Positions 8,334 to 16,880 of a stretch of DNA of 64,000 nucleotides are shown piece after piece. Within the stretch, counting starts at the first letter, position 1; each line of letters starts with the position of its first letter. The stretch lies in the NCBI RefSeq assembly GCF_028898845.1, contig NZ_CP118575.1, positions 1 through 64,000 on the forward strand, in the 5' to 3' direction. The stretch comes from Streptomyces sp. WZ-12. GTDB lineage: Bacteria > Actinomycetota > Actinomycetes > Streptomycetales > Streptomycetaceae. The notes under the pieces were generated by a model. The model was not told the origin of the DNA, did no database searches, and saw only the letters and a program-made list of their open reading frames with translations. The translations under genes were made by a program, and so were the position numbers.

Positions 8334-8456
8334 CTACGCGTTCTTGTACTCGGTGTCGTCGGCGTGGTCGAAGTTGTTCGTGCCCAGCGTCACCTCGACG
8401 ACGTCGCCGGCGTCCAGCACGGTCGGCGTCACGTAGACCTCGGTGGTGTTCTCCAT
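8334..8456 (-). CDS. lasso-peptide precursor (A peptide)
   Basis: A 40-codon gene: ATG at 8454-8456, TAG at 8334-8336, preceded by GAGGAGAAGGGA. The leader is MENTTEVYVTPTVLDAGDV followed by VEVTL. It contains the YxxP segment Y8-V-T-P11 that B1 proteins bind, and the conserved Thr at position -2. The predicted core is GTNNFDHADDTEYKNA. Gly1 and Asp9 fit a nine-residue macrolactam ring, leaving a seven-residue tail. Asp6 is the only other aspartate in the ring and is the likely target of the downstream PIMT. Leader features and gene order are seen. Ring size and modification are inferred. Confidence 0.88.
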   Translation of the reverse strand: MENTTEVYVTPTVLDAGDVVEVTLGTNNFDHADDTEYKNA

Positions 8457-8597
8457 GACGAACGTCCCTTCTCCTCAGTCGAACCCGGGTGGACGGTGTG
8501 TCACCGGGCTTCGCCAACTAGTGAACTGCGCAAGGGAGTTGGCGGGTACCGTGTGGAGCACGCGGAGCCGTATATCGGGTATACGAGGACGGACGCC
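8457..8597. promoter_or_regulatory. divergent promoter region between lasso precursor and XRE/TPR regulator
   Basis: A 141-base intergenic stretch separates the minus-strand precursor from the plus-strand regulator. It holds the precursor's ribosome-binding site near 8465-8478. An ACTAGTGAACT half-site at 8517-8527 resembles half of the GntR operator seen at 18.7 kb, but it is imperfect. No convincing -10/-35 pair is claimed. Confidence 0.4.
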
Positions 8598-9974
8598 ATG
8601 GTCCAGCGCACGGCAAACCAGCAGCTCAAAGACCTCATCGAGGAGTCCGGTCTGCCGTACGACGGCATCGCCCGTGCCGTGAGAGCCGTGGCGTTGGAAA
8701 GCGGTGAGCGACTGGCGACCAACAAGTCGGCCGTCCACCACTGGACGCGCGGGGCGGTCCCAGACAAGCCGACCGCCAGCTACCTGGCCGAGGTACTCTC
8801 CCGTCGCCTCGGCCGCCGCATCACCCTCCATGACCTCGGGCTTAGTTCCCCCGACAGTGGCAAAGATGACAGCATCGGATTGATGCTTGACCTCGATCCC
8901 ATCGAGACGCTGACCACCATCGGGGAGGCCGATGTGAACCGCCGCCGATTCCTCGCCGCCTCCGCCTACTCCATGGCCGCCGCCGCCCTTCCCCTACAGA
9001 CCGTCCAAGAGGCCGCCGCCCGCACCCGCACCGTCAGCAGCGGAGGCGTGTCCGGGCACGCCGACGTCACAGCGGTGCGGGACATGGTCCGCCTCTTCAT
9101 GGACATGGACGAGCGCCACGGCGGGCAACACGGCCGCTCCGCCTTCGTGCAGTACCTGATCACTGACGTCGCGGAGCTGTGCCGAGGCCGCTTCGCCAAC
9201 GAGGAGGTGCGCGCCGAGGCGTTCTCCGTCGCTTCGGCCGGCGCTCACCTGGCCGGCTGGAAGGCATACGACAGCGGCGAACAGGGCCTCGCGCAGCGGT
9301 ACTACATGCAATCCCTCGCCTTGGCACGGGAGTCAGGAGTCCCCGGCCAGGACGGGTTTGTCATGCGCACCATGTCCCAGCAAGGCATGAAACTGCACCG
9401 CCCCGAGCACTGCCTCGCACTGGCCGAGACCGGCTGGAACCGCGCCAAGGGCCAGGTGGACTCGCAAACCGAGGCGCTCTTCGCCATCACCCACGCCCAC
9501 GCACTCGCCAAAGTCGGCCAGCGCCAGCGAGCCCTCGCGGACGTCGAGCACGCCCACACCGCCCTGGCCGCCGGCGACGAAGCAGACGTGCCGTTTTGGG
9601 CGTTGGTCTGGGGGCCACCCCCGGGCACCGTGCACTCCCGCACCGCGAAGGTCTTCGAAACCCTGGGCGACCGCCGCAACGCGGCCCACCAATACGCAAC
9701 CGCCGCCGCAAGCCGGCCCGGCACCACCTACGCACGAATCATCGCGCTCGACCTCGTAGCCCAAGCCGAACAGCAAGCCAAACAGGGCAGCATCGAGCAG
9801 GCGTGCGCCACCTGGCACCGGGCCATCGACACCATGGACGGTGTCCGCTCCGCCCGCACCCGCAAGGCCGTCCGCTCCCTCCGCTCCGACATCAGCTCCT
9901 ACCGAGCCCGCGGACTACAGTGCGCTGCCGAACTCGACGAACGAGCCCACGACTTCCTCACACACCAACGCTGA
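8598..9974 (+). CDS. XRE/TPR transcriptional regulator
   Basis: 458 residues from the ATG at 8598, which follows GAGGACGG. The N-terminal 80 residues form a Streptomyces-type helix-turn-helix (LIEESGLPYDGIARAVRAVA, then NKSAVHHWTRG, SYLAEVLSRRLG). Next comes NRRRFLAASAYSMAAAAL, then an all-helical region with TPR-like repeats (about residues 160-450). The frame continues upstream across the lasso gene only as a shadow. Its divergent position suggests it controls the lasso cluster, perhaps sensing a peptide, but this is only context. Confidence 0.75.
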   Translation: MVQRTANQQLKDLIEESGLPYDGIARAVRAVALESGERLATNKSAVHHWTRGAVPDKPTASYLAEVLSRRLGRRITLHDLGLSSPDSGKDDSIGLMLDLDPIETLTTIGEADVNRRRFLAASAYSMAAAALPLQTVQEAAARTRTVSSGGVSGHADVTAVRDMVRLFMDMDERHGGQHGRSAFVQYLITDVAELCRGRFANEEVRAEAFSVASAGAHLAGWKAYDSGEQGLAQRYYMQSLALARESGVPGQDGFVMRTMSQQGMKLHRPEHCLALAETGWNRAKGQVDSQTEALFAITHAHALAKVGQRQRALADVEHAHTALAAGDEADVPFWALVWGPPPGTVHSRTAKVFETLGDRRNAAHQYATAAASRPGTTYARIIALDLVAQAEQQAKQGSIEQACATWHRAIDTMDGVRSARTRKAVRSLRSDISSYRARGLQCAAELDERAHDFLTHQR

Positions 9975-10038
9975 ACTTGCTTCACCCCCTGGCCGGTCTC
10001 GCCCGATCGTCCGGCCAGGGCTCTCGCGTACGCGCGCG

Positions 10039-10323
10039 TCAGGCACAGGCCAGACGGTCGGTGACGGGCCACTCGATGCGCACTCCGCGGCGGATCAGAG
10101 CGGTGATGCTGTCGACTTGGCATGTGGACGGCCAGTCCTGGGTGAAGCGACGCAGCGCCCGGTACACGCCGTCGCGCAGTTGACCGTCGGTCATCGTGGG
10201 CGCCTGCCTTTGCAGTTCGTCGAGAAGCTGCCCGGCGCGGGCCGCACGAGACAATGCGGCGTCTGCGAGCGGTCCTTCGGCGAAGCCGTTCCGGACGCGC
10301 AGGCCGGGCTCGATGAAGGTCAT
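10039..10323 (-). CDS. hypothetical protein
   Basis: 94 residues from an ATG with GGAAGGGA eight bases upstream. The product is mixed charge and mostly helical (LLDELQRQAP, LRDGVYRALRRFTQDW). No known motif or membrane segment. It stands alone, convergent with the regulator ending at 9974. Confidence 0.55.
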   Translation of the reverse strand: MTFIEPGLRVRNGFAEGPLADAALSRAARAGQLLDELQRQAPTMTDGQLRDGVYRALRRFTQDWPSTCQVDSITALIRRGVRIEWPVTDRLACA

Positions 10324-10456
10324 GGTGACGATCCCTTCCGCCCGGACTCGCGTGGTCTCCCGGATGGAGACGCGGTCGCGGACCGAGCGGGCGGAACGTA
10401 GAGCGCGGACGTCGTTAGCGTCGCGTCGTGGCCGCCGGCCCCGGGCAGTCAGAGGA

Positions 10457-10534
10457 CCTCTCCCCCACGGCTACCGCGTGGGAAGAGGTGTCGTTCTCCG
10501 AAGATGGCTTGCCCACAGGTCCTGACCTGGGCAA
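10457..10534. terminator. two hairpins in a 293-base gap
   Basis: CCTCTCCCCCACG (10457-10469) pairs with CGCGTGGGAAGAGG after a short loop. A second stem-loop, TTGCCCACAGGTC/GACCTGGGCAA, lies at 10509-10534. Both lie downstream of the minus-strand DUF402 gene. Otherwise 10324-10616 contains nothing recognisable. Confidence 0.4.
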
Positions 10535-10616
10535 ACGGGCGGCCACTGATTCGGAGGGTTCACACCTCCGGTCACACCTTCGGTCCCCCGCCGAAAGCAA
10601 CCGTCCAAGCAACGGT

Positions 10617-11294
10617 TCAGCCGCTCTCCGGTGCAACCCCCTCCGCAGCCTGGGCAAGACGCGGTGTGGGCCAGGCCGGGTCCCACCGCCAGGCCGCCCA
10701 GCGTTCCGCCTGCGCGAAGACACCGGAGAGTTCGGTGAGCATCGCCAGGACCTCGCCGCGGGCGGCGTCGACGGCCCGGTGCTCGGCGTCGGAGACAATG
10801 CCGAGGCGTCGCACATGGGCGTACTCGTCCTCGTCCTTCCACTCCCAGCGGGTGAGGTCGGGTGTGACCACAAGGTCCACAGTGAGGTCGAAGGTGTCGA
10901 AGCCGGCGTCGGTGCGGCGGGCGGGGCGCTCGAAGTTGACGTACCAGTTCCGCAACCGACGCCCGGCCCCGTCGGGCACGTAGAAGGCGTTGACGCTGAA
11001 CCAGGCCGTGGGCGGCTTCCATAGCAGCAGGTCGGTCTCCTGCCACACCGCGCCCGCGAGCTCCCACCGGCCACTCGCCATCGCCTCGAACGCCTCCACG
11101 CGCACCGACCGGTCCCCCTCCGCGCGGGCCCGCGCGTACAGGGCCGGCCACCGGACCTGCGCTCCGGGAGCGCAGGCCGTCACCAACGCCTCACCGGTAT
11201 CGGCGACAACCCGCAGCGCCTGCTCGCTCCAGACTCGCCCGGAGCGGTGGACATCACGCCGTACAACCGTCTGACCCGCCTCGAAACCGCTCAC
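10617..11294 (-). CDS. DUF402 domain protein (nucleoside-phosphate hydrolase-like)
   Basis: 225 residues. The central part matches the DUF402/FomD fold: WFSVNAFYVPDG, WYVNFERPARRTD, FDTFDLTVDLVVTPD, then WEWKDEDEYAHVRRLG, with the clustered aspartates that bind divalent metal. Characterised members hydrolyse nucleoside di/triphosphates or cytidylyl conjugates. The substrate here is unknown. It stands alone, so no pathway can be inferred. Confidence 0.75.
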   Translation of the reverse strand: MSGFEAGQTVVRRDVHRSGRVWSEQALRVVADTGEALVTACAPGAQVRWPALYARARAEGDRSVRVEAFEAMASGRWELAGAVWQETDLLLWKPPTAWFSVNAFYVPDGAGRRLRNWYVNFERPARRTDAGFDTFDLTVDLVVTPDLTRWEWKDEDEYAHVRRLGIVSDAEHRAVDAARGEVLAMLTELSGVFAQAERWAAWRWDPAWPTPRLAQAAEGVAPESG

Positions 11295-12011
11295 CGCGTC
11301 CCTCCTCCGGTCCCGCGCCGTGGTCCCCGGCCCGGCTTACCCACCTCAGCCCATCCCGGCCAGGGTGGGCAAGCCTGCCATCCGAAGGTGGCTTGCCCAG
11401 GCTTCCCTTGGGCTTGCCCGCAGCTACCGGCGACGCCCGAACAGACCGCGGCTCGCTCATCCTCCTTGTCGTCGGCGGCCTCCTTGTACGTGAGTCGTTG
11501 GCGTGGTGTGTGGCCCCGGCTGCCCTGGCGGGCGGGCCGTTTCGCGACCGTCGGGCGGACCGGGCCGTCAGTCGAGGTCGATGGTCCCGGACGCGGCACG
11601 AGGTCGGTTGCGGGCCCACTTCTTGAGGTCGCTGACGTGTGCCGGCGCTCGTCGTGCCGCAGTTGGGGGCGCCGTGGGGATCAGTCGGCCCGGTCGACGG
11701 CGGCAGGGCACCGACCGGGCCGGCAAGGAGCGCGCGACGGCGGGGCGTACGAGGAGGTACCTCTCGAACGCCATTGCGGTGCATCAGGTCGCGCGGGGAG
11801 GGCGACCTCGCTGGTAGCGTCGGCGACGCGTCGAATCACGGCGAACCGCCACACCTCCAAGAGGGCCAGCGCACGGGCCACCTGGAGCACGAGACCGGGC
11901 CTCTGCTGCGTGCACGGGGCCTCGCCCGACCGATGGCACCACCGCCGCTGACTCAATGCGCCTGCCCAGCCGGCCCTATCCCCCTGTCCAGTGGCGTGCC
12001 AGGGTGCTCGC
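11295..12011. other. 717-base non-coding stretch with a duplicated gene end
   Basis: No gene is supported here. It contains a 98-base relic of the FtsK-like gene's 3' end (11539-11636, listed separately) and GC-rich hairpin-prone sequence around 11391-11417. The remaining open frames have non-coding composition. Confidence 0.5.
11539..11636 (-). pseudogene. relic of the 3' end of an FtsK-like gene
   Basis: About 88 of 98 bases match 13167-13264, the last codons and 3' flank of the FtsK-like gene. On the minus strand it still reads DLKKWARNRPRAASGTIDLD followed by a stop. Everything upstream of this tail is missing. Confidence 0.75.
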
Positions 12012-12545
12012 ATGATCGAGACGCCGCGGCTGATACTGCGCCGCTTCACCCTCGCTGACGCGCCGGCCATGCGTACCTACCGCAACACCCCTGCCATCGC
12101 CCGCTATCAGGCATGGCGCTCCCCCTTGACACATGAGGATGCGGAGCACCAGGTGCTGCTCTATGCCAAGCAGGAGCCTGCGGAGGCGGGGTGGTTCCAG
12201 TACGCCGTCGAGCACAAAGGCACCGGACATCTGGCTGGCGACCTTGGTGTTCGCCTCGATGACGACCTGCTGCAGGCCGAGATCGGCTTCACCCTCGCCC
12301 CTGCATTCCAACGGCAGGGATACGGCACCGAAATGGTGCTCTCCATCCTCGACCACCTCTTCGCGCAAGGCATGCGCCGCGTCTACGCTGAGTGCGACAT
12401 CCGTAATACCCGCTCAGCCGCACTTCTTGAGCGCACCGGGTTCCGACATGAGGGAACGCGTACCAGGCCCACGATCAACATCAACACCGGTGAGCGGACA
12501 GACATGACGCTGTACGAGTTGAGCCACCATCAACGCACGGCATAA
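12012..12545 (+). CDS. GNAT N-acetyltransferase, RimJ/RimL type
   Basis: 177 residues from the ATG at 12012, where the family's usual opening MIETPRLILRRF begins. An upstream in-frame GTG would add seven unrelated residues. The acetyl-CoA-binding motif is IGFTLAPAFQRQGYGTE (about residues 92-108), followed by CDIRNTRSAALLERTGFRHEG. Such enzymes acetylate protein N-termini or small molecules. The substrate is unknown. Confidence 0.85.
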   Translation: MIETPRLILRRFTLADAPAMRTYRNTPAIARYQAWRSPLTHEDAEHQVLLYAKQEPAEAGWFQYAVEHKGTGHLAGDLGVRLDDDLLQAEIGFTLAPAFQRQGYGTEMVLSILDHLFAQGMRRVYAECDIRNTRSAALLERTGFRHEGTRTRPTININTGERTDMTLYELSHHQRTA

Positions 12546-12640
12546 CGGCAGCTAAGTGGCTTTGCCACGCGGCCGTTGACGTTCTCCGGCACAGCCCTGC
12601 GCGGCGAGCAGCCGCCGGTTCTCCTCCAGGCGCAGTGTGT

Positions 12641-12680
12641 GGCCCCGGCCGGATTGCGTCCCGTCACGGGGGCCGGGGCC
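12641..12680 (+). terminator. hairpin downstream of GNAT gene
   Basis: GGCCCCGGCC and GGCCGGGGCC form a perfect 10-bp stem with a 20-base loop about 95 bases after the GNAT stop. No U-run follows, as is common in Streptomyces. Confidence 0.45.
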
Positions 12681-12974
12681 GTCCCGCGCACCCCATACCG
12701 GCACGGGCAGAAAGGGAGCCTAGTCTGTCTGTCCACGGCGGGATATTCGCCTCCCATGATGAGCCGCATGGTCCCTTTAACTGTGGTGTCTCAGGACGTT
12801 GGTGTGACAAAGCGACTCGTCACGCTGTCGGCACGGTGACGTCATCATCGATTCGCTGGGCGGCTATCTTCCGCCGCACGTTGCGGAGTTGGCGCGGAAA
12901 GTCGCCAGGTGCCGGCGCCGACGGCCGCGTGACGGCACAGGCGCAGCCTCGTTGACCCGGGCGGTATCCATTGT

Positions 12975-13014
12975 TGCGGGCCCTGGGCTGTCGTCGCTGT
13001 CCCCAGGGCCCGCA
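12975..13014 (-). terminator. hairpin downstream of FtsK-like gene
   Basis: TGCGGGCCCTGGG pairs perfectly with CCCAGGGCCCGCA (13-bp stem, 14-base loop), about 180 bases past the stop of the minus-strand gene. Confidence 0.55.
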
Positions 13015-13195
13015 GCATGACCGAAAGCGTCAAGCTCGGTTGCTGCCAGACCCCAGGTGCGCGGCTGTTTCCCGGCGCCCAGGGTGTGTCCGCGGCGGGG
13101 TGGCGCAACTCCCCGGCCCTCGTGGCCGCGAGCCCGTCGGCGGCATCGGCCGAACCGAGCATGGCTGTTTCGTGGCCGCCGGGCGGATCGGGCTG

Positions 13196-15055
13196 TCAGT
13201 CGAGGTCGGTGGTGCCGGACGCGGCGCGAGGCCGGTTGCGGGCCCACTTCTTGAGGTCGCCTACGCGGTAGAGGAGTTCGGCGCCGCGCTTGTCGACCGA
13301 GCCTGGGAACGTGGGGTCGTTGGCGCGGGCATAGCGCAGCGCGGCGAGGGTGTACGGCAGGTGGTGTTCGGCGGCCTCGCGCAGCCCCACCACCTGGTCG
13401 CCGTCCACCGGGGTCGCCGGCAACGTCGCCGGGATGACGTCGGCCGGGGGCATGAGGCTCCCGGCGTCGTCGAGCACGTCGACGGACGATATGTCGGGGG
13501 CGGGTGGCTTGTGCAGTTGCACCGGGCCGGGCTGCGTCGGGAGGTCCGCGGGCTTGGGGTCGGTGGCCATCTTGCCGGTGCTGGCCCACTGGTGGGCTTC
13601 GGCCTCGGTGAAGAACAGCACCTGGGTCTCGCGGGCAGAGCCGCCGATGACGACCTGGGCGCGGCCGTGGTGCTTGGTGGACTTCGGCGCCGGGTGGACC
13701 TCGGGGGCGAGCATGCGCCAGGCGTTCACGCTGTAGCGGGCGAGGATGCGGGTGGCGAACTGCTCGCGGACCTCCGGGCCTCCCAGGGCTCGGGCGGTGG
13801 CGGACTGGGCGACCAGGAGCACGTGCATGCGCAACTGGCGGCCCATGTAGAGGATTTCGTTGAGCGCGTCGACGGCCGGGGAAACCTTCGGGTCGCCGGA
13901 CTCGCGGATCTTCTCCCAGTAGCGGGCCAGCTGCTTCATGGTGGCGTTGATCTCTTCGAGGAGGATCAACACCCGTGGGCCGATGGCTTTCGGATCGGCG
14001 TCGATGCCGAGTTCGTCGGCGATCCGGGTGCGCAGTCGGCCCAGCTGCCCGAGCTCGATGAGCTGGTCGTGGATGTCGGCGATGTCGCGGCAGTACGTGA
14101 CGCCGTCGGTGCCGTGGGCCCACGGGTGGGAGATCCGCTTGGTGTCGAGGACGACCACGCGCGAGCCGTGGTGGAGCATCTGGCAGGCGATGCAGCGCAA
14201 GGTGGCGGACTTGCCGCCGCCGGTGGAGGCGTTGACCAGGATGTGCGGGGAGTCGGCGTCCAGGTCGACGGAGACGATCCGGCCGCCGGTGCCGATCCCG
14301 ATGATGGGTGCGGACTCCGGGGCCTTGGCCACCAGCTCGCGGACCTTGGGGTCCTTGAAGAGGGCCTTGGCCGGGGGCTTGCGGGTCTTCTTCACCCGCA
14401 CGTACGGCTTGCGGCCCTCCGGATGCCAGTCGAACGTCACGCCCTCCAGGGCGAGTTTCTGCGTGATGCGGTCCGCGACGACGTCGCGGGAGAAGTCCAG
14501 GTGGCTGGGCAGGTCGATCCGTATCTCCGCGTCGTCGTCGGAGAAATTGCGCGGGATGTGGAGGTAGCGGCGCGGGTCGGTCTGCTCCGCCAACCCGAGC
14601 GGCCGGTAGAGCGCATCGTGCAGCGGAGCGACCCATTCGCGCATCAACTCCCGGCGCTCGCGGGTCAGCACCATGTACGCCGCGGTGCCCACGGTCAGCA
14701 CAAAGGTCGCGCCGATCCCGCCCGGCTCCAACGCGGCGAGCGTGGCGTCCCGGTTGTTCCACAGCTCCTGGACGCCTCGCACGGTGGCGTCCAGGTCCTG
14801 TGTGGCCAGGTAGCCGGTCTCCCCGACGCCAGCCCCCAACGCGAGGCGGAAGGTCAGGCGCCTCCACCCCGGCTTGTAGGAGCGGCGCCGTACGCGGCCT
14901 TCCACCGTCGGCAGGACACGGGTGCCGGCGCGCCAAAAGGTGGCGTCGGTGCGCTTGATGCCGTCCAGGTCTCGGCCGGCCAGGATCCGGCCGATGCCGA
15001 GCATGAGGGATTCGGCGGTCTCCTCGACCTGCTTGTCGAACTTCGTCTGTGCCAC
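13196..15055 (-). CDS. FtsK/SpoIIIE-type DNA translocase
   Basis: 619 residues. The Walker A motif NASTGGGKSATLR lies near residue 270. Walker B is VLILLEEINA with the downstream QLRMHVLLVAQS switch. The N-terminal third has one or two possible membrane helices (LTFRLALGAGVGETG; FVLTVGTAAYMVL). This layout fits actinomycete TraSA/FtsK-like translocases of integrative elements. The C-terminus (residues about 555-610, ending VGDLKKWARNR) looks like a small DNA-binding domain. It is distinct from the second FtsK-type gene at 42.4-44.0 kb, so the replicon has two. Its 3' end is duplicated at 11.5 kb. Confidence 0.82.
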   Translation of the reverse strand: MAQTKFDKQVEETAESLMLGIGRILAGRDLDGIKRTDATFWRAGTRVLPTVEGRVRRRSYKPGWRRLTFRLALGAGVGETGYLATQDLDATVRGVQELWNNRDATLAALEPGGIGATFVLTVGTAAYMVLTRERRELMREWVAPLHDALYRPLGLAEQTDPRRYLHIPRNFSDDDAEIRIDLPSHLDFSRDVVADRITQKLALEGVTFDWHPEGRKPYVRVKKTRKPPAKALFKDPKVRELVAKAPESAPIIGIGTGGRIVSVDLDADSPHILVNASTGGGKSATLRCIACQMLHHGSRVVVLDTKRISHPWAHGTDGVTYCRDIADIHDQLIELGQLGRLRTRIADELGIDADPKAIGPRVLILLEEINATMKQLARYWEKIRESGDPKVSPAVDALNEILYMGRQLRMHVLLVAQSATARALGGPEVREQFATRILARYSVNAWRMLAPEVHPAPKSTKHHGRAQVVIGGSARETQVLFFTEAEAHQWASTGKMATDPKPADLPTQPGPVQLHKPPAPDISSVDVLDDAGSLMPPADVIPATLPATPVDGDQVVGLREAAEHHLPYTLAALRYARANDPTFPGSVDKRGAELLYRVGDLKKWARNRPRAASGTTDLD

Positions 15056-15075
15056 TGGTCGTGCCCTTTCGGTGT

Positions 15076-15102
15076 GCTTCCGGGCACCTCACACCCGGAA
15101 GC
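15076..15102. promoter_or_regulatory. palindrome upstream of the FtsK-like gene
   Basis: GCTTCCGGG and CCCGGAAGC form a 9-bp inverted repeat with a 9-base spacer 21 bases before the FtsK-like start. It may be an operator or a leader hairpin. Confidence 0.35.
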
Positions 15103-15303
15103 GGACACCTCCCTTCTAAACCAGATCACTTGTGGATAGATGCGGGCGTATCCTCTCGGCCTCTGCGGCTTCTGACCTACGTGAAGAAGTCCGGTCGGGC
15201 ACCATGGCAAGTAGTCGGCAGCATGGTCGAGGCGGCACGCCTGGTACGAGCGCGGCCACCATGCATGGTCGGCTTGGGGACGCCGGACGGAGGGGCGCAG
15301 GAC

Positions 15304-16812
15304 ATGACGAGTAAGAGCGCGCGGGTCGCCAAGGTCGTCGATCACCACGGCAATCCGGTGTACCGAAGGATGCTTCAGCAAAATCCCTGGCCGTTCGTCG
15401 AACCGCTCAGATGCGCCGGCTGCACCCGCCCGGTGTCCATCGTGGCGACGCACCTGCGGCGTGGCACTCCCGTCGCGGCGCACTTCCGGCTGCACGAGGG
15501 GCATGACGCCAACTGCCCGCTCAATCCCACCACCATCATTGAAGAGATCGCCCGTGGCTCGCACGGTCTGGCGACGGCCGGGGCTGATGGCACCCTCCGG
15601 CTCACCATCCCCGCGCAAGACACCTCCGTCTCGACGCCCGAGGCATCGGGAGTCGAGGCGGAGGACGAGGAGAGCCGGGCAGCGCTGCGCATCACGACGG
15701 TGCGGCCATGGCTACCGCCGGCGCTCAACAGCGCGGTGAAAGTGGCTCAGTTCCTGCAGCGATGCGATTTCGATTCTGAGATCGCCGAGTTGTTCACCGT
15801 CACATACCAACGTTCACCGATTCCGTGGACGAGGTTCTGCTACGGCCCCGACGACCTCTCCTACGCCCAACTGCACAAGCGGGTGGCTGCCACCCAGAGC
15901 AAGAGACTCAAGCACCCGGTGGCCGTGCACGGCACGGTGCTGCGCACCGGCACCTCCGGCAACAAGTCGTTCGCCGTCCTGGCCACCAACATCCCGCCAG
16001 CCTCAGGTGGCCGGATGATCGAGGTGGTCCTACGCAGCGCCTACCCCTCCCTCCTGGACGGCCTGGAGGTGGGCATGCAGGTCCTGGCCGTCGGAGCGGG
16101 CTGGAAGCTCTTCGCCCCACCTCACCGCACCATCGACGAAGTACAGTTGTGGGTCACCCAGCATTGGAACCTGGCCTACTGGACATGGGACCAAGACACC
16201 GGACACGCCGGCTCCCCGATGTGTCCCCCACCCCTGCCACCGCAAGAACACCGCCCGCAAGACACACAACGCCCAGCGGCACGCCGCGCGAACAGCAGCC
16301 ACACCGGCGGCCGCGGGAAGCCACCCCGAGCCGTGAAGGGCTCCCAGACAATGCGGCGGACCCCGGCCCCACGACGCGCCCCCACGCCCCGTCAAGGAAA
16401 CAAGCCCTTGGGCCAACCACCAAAGGAGCCTGCCGCTCCGTCATCCCAGGACGCTTCCTCGGACGACCTGGCCCGGCTGACGTGGCAGGCGTATACGAAG
16501 CCGGCCAGCAACCTCCCCAACGAGCTAAAGCAGCCAGCGCCGGCCCACCCCCTCACGCCAGCCGAGCCCACGCCGCCAGTACCCAAACCGATTTCACCGC
16601 CCGCAGAAGGCCGAAGCCAACTCCCAGTCAACCGCCCTCCATCGGCGACATCCGACGCCCCACTCCCCCCTCGGCCAGCCCACCCCCCTGCCGCCGGTGC
16701 TCCTGTCGAACCCACATCCCCGCCGGCTTCGGCACCCCAGCCAGAGCAACCCACCCCTGTGACGCGAACAGGGATCCGCGGACTGTTCACACGATGGCGG
16801 CGCAAGCGGTAG
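15304..16812 (+). CDS. hypothetical protein with N-terminal zinc-binding motif
   Basis: 502 residues from the ATG at 15304, preceded by GGAGGGG. An earlier in-frame extension is non-coding. Near residues 36-75 the spacing C-x2-C ... H ... H-x-C (CAGCTRP, AHFRLHEGHDANCPL) suggests a zinc site, somewhat like the N-terminal region of CoiA-type competence proteins, which is a weak resemblance. A compact middle domain (about 110-300) has LQRCDFDSEIAELF and ITTVRPWLPP. The last 190 residues are a proline-rich, disordered tail ending in RWRRKR. Function unknown. It is transcribed away from the FtsK-like gene. Confidence 0.65.
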   Translation: MTSKSARVAKVVDHHGNPVYRRMLQQNPWPFVEPLRCAGCTRPVSIVATHLRRGTPVAAHFRLHEGHDANCPLNPTTIIEEIARGSHGLATAGADGTLRLTIPAQDTSVSTPEASGVEAEDEESRAALRITTVRPWLPPALNSAVKVAQFLQRCDFDSEIAELFTVTYQRSPIPWTRFCYGPDDLSYAQLHKRVAATQSKRLKHPVAVHGTVLRTGTSGNKSFAVLATNIPPASGGRMIEVVLRSAYPSLLDGLEVGMQVLAVGAGWKLFAPPHRTIDEVQLWVTQHWNLAYWTWDQDTGHAGSPMCPPPLPPQEHRPQDTQRPAARRANSSHTGGRGKPPRAVKGSQTMRRTPAPRRAPTPRQGNKPLGQPPKEPAAPSSQDASSDDLARLTWQAYTKPASNLPNELKQPAPAHPLTPAEPTPPVPKPISPPAEGRSQLPVNRPPSATSDAPLPPRPAHPPAAGAPVEPTSPPASAPQPEQPTPVTRTGIRGLFTRWRRKR

Positions 16813-16880
16813 CCAGCACCACACCGCCTCGCGGGTCGAACCTCCAGCCGCCACTGACAACTCGGCATGCCCAAGCGACG

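Larger units (their letters stand above)
12546..13195. other. 650-base gap with two hairpins
   Basis: Between the GNAT gene (+) and the end of the FtsK-like gene (-). Two strong stem-loops are listed separately. No coding frame with Streptomyces-like codon use was found. Confidence 0.45.

Noticed and set aside
8516..8527. GntR operator upstream of the lasso precursor
   Set aside because: ACTAGTGAACT shares only one arm with CTAGT-N-ACTAG, so control by the 17.9-kb repressor is not supported.
8139..8597. N-terminal extension of the XRE/TPR regulator
   Set aside because: It would run antisense through the lasso precursor and has non-coding composition; the ATG at 8598 has a ribosome-binding site.
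12971..15139. 722-codon plus-strand frame opposite the FtsK-like gene
   Set aside because: Shadow ORF rich in Gly and Arg with no motif.
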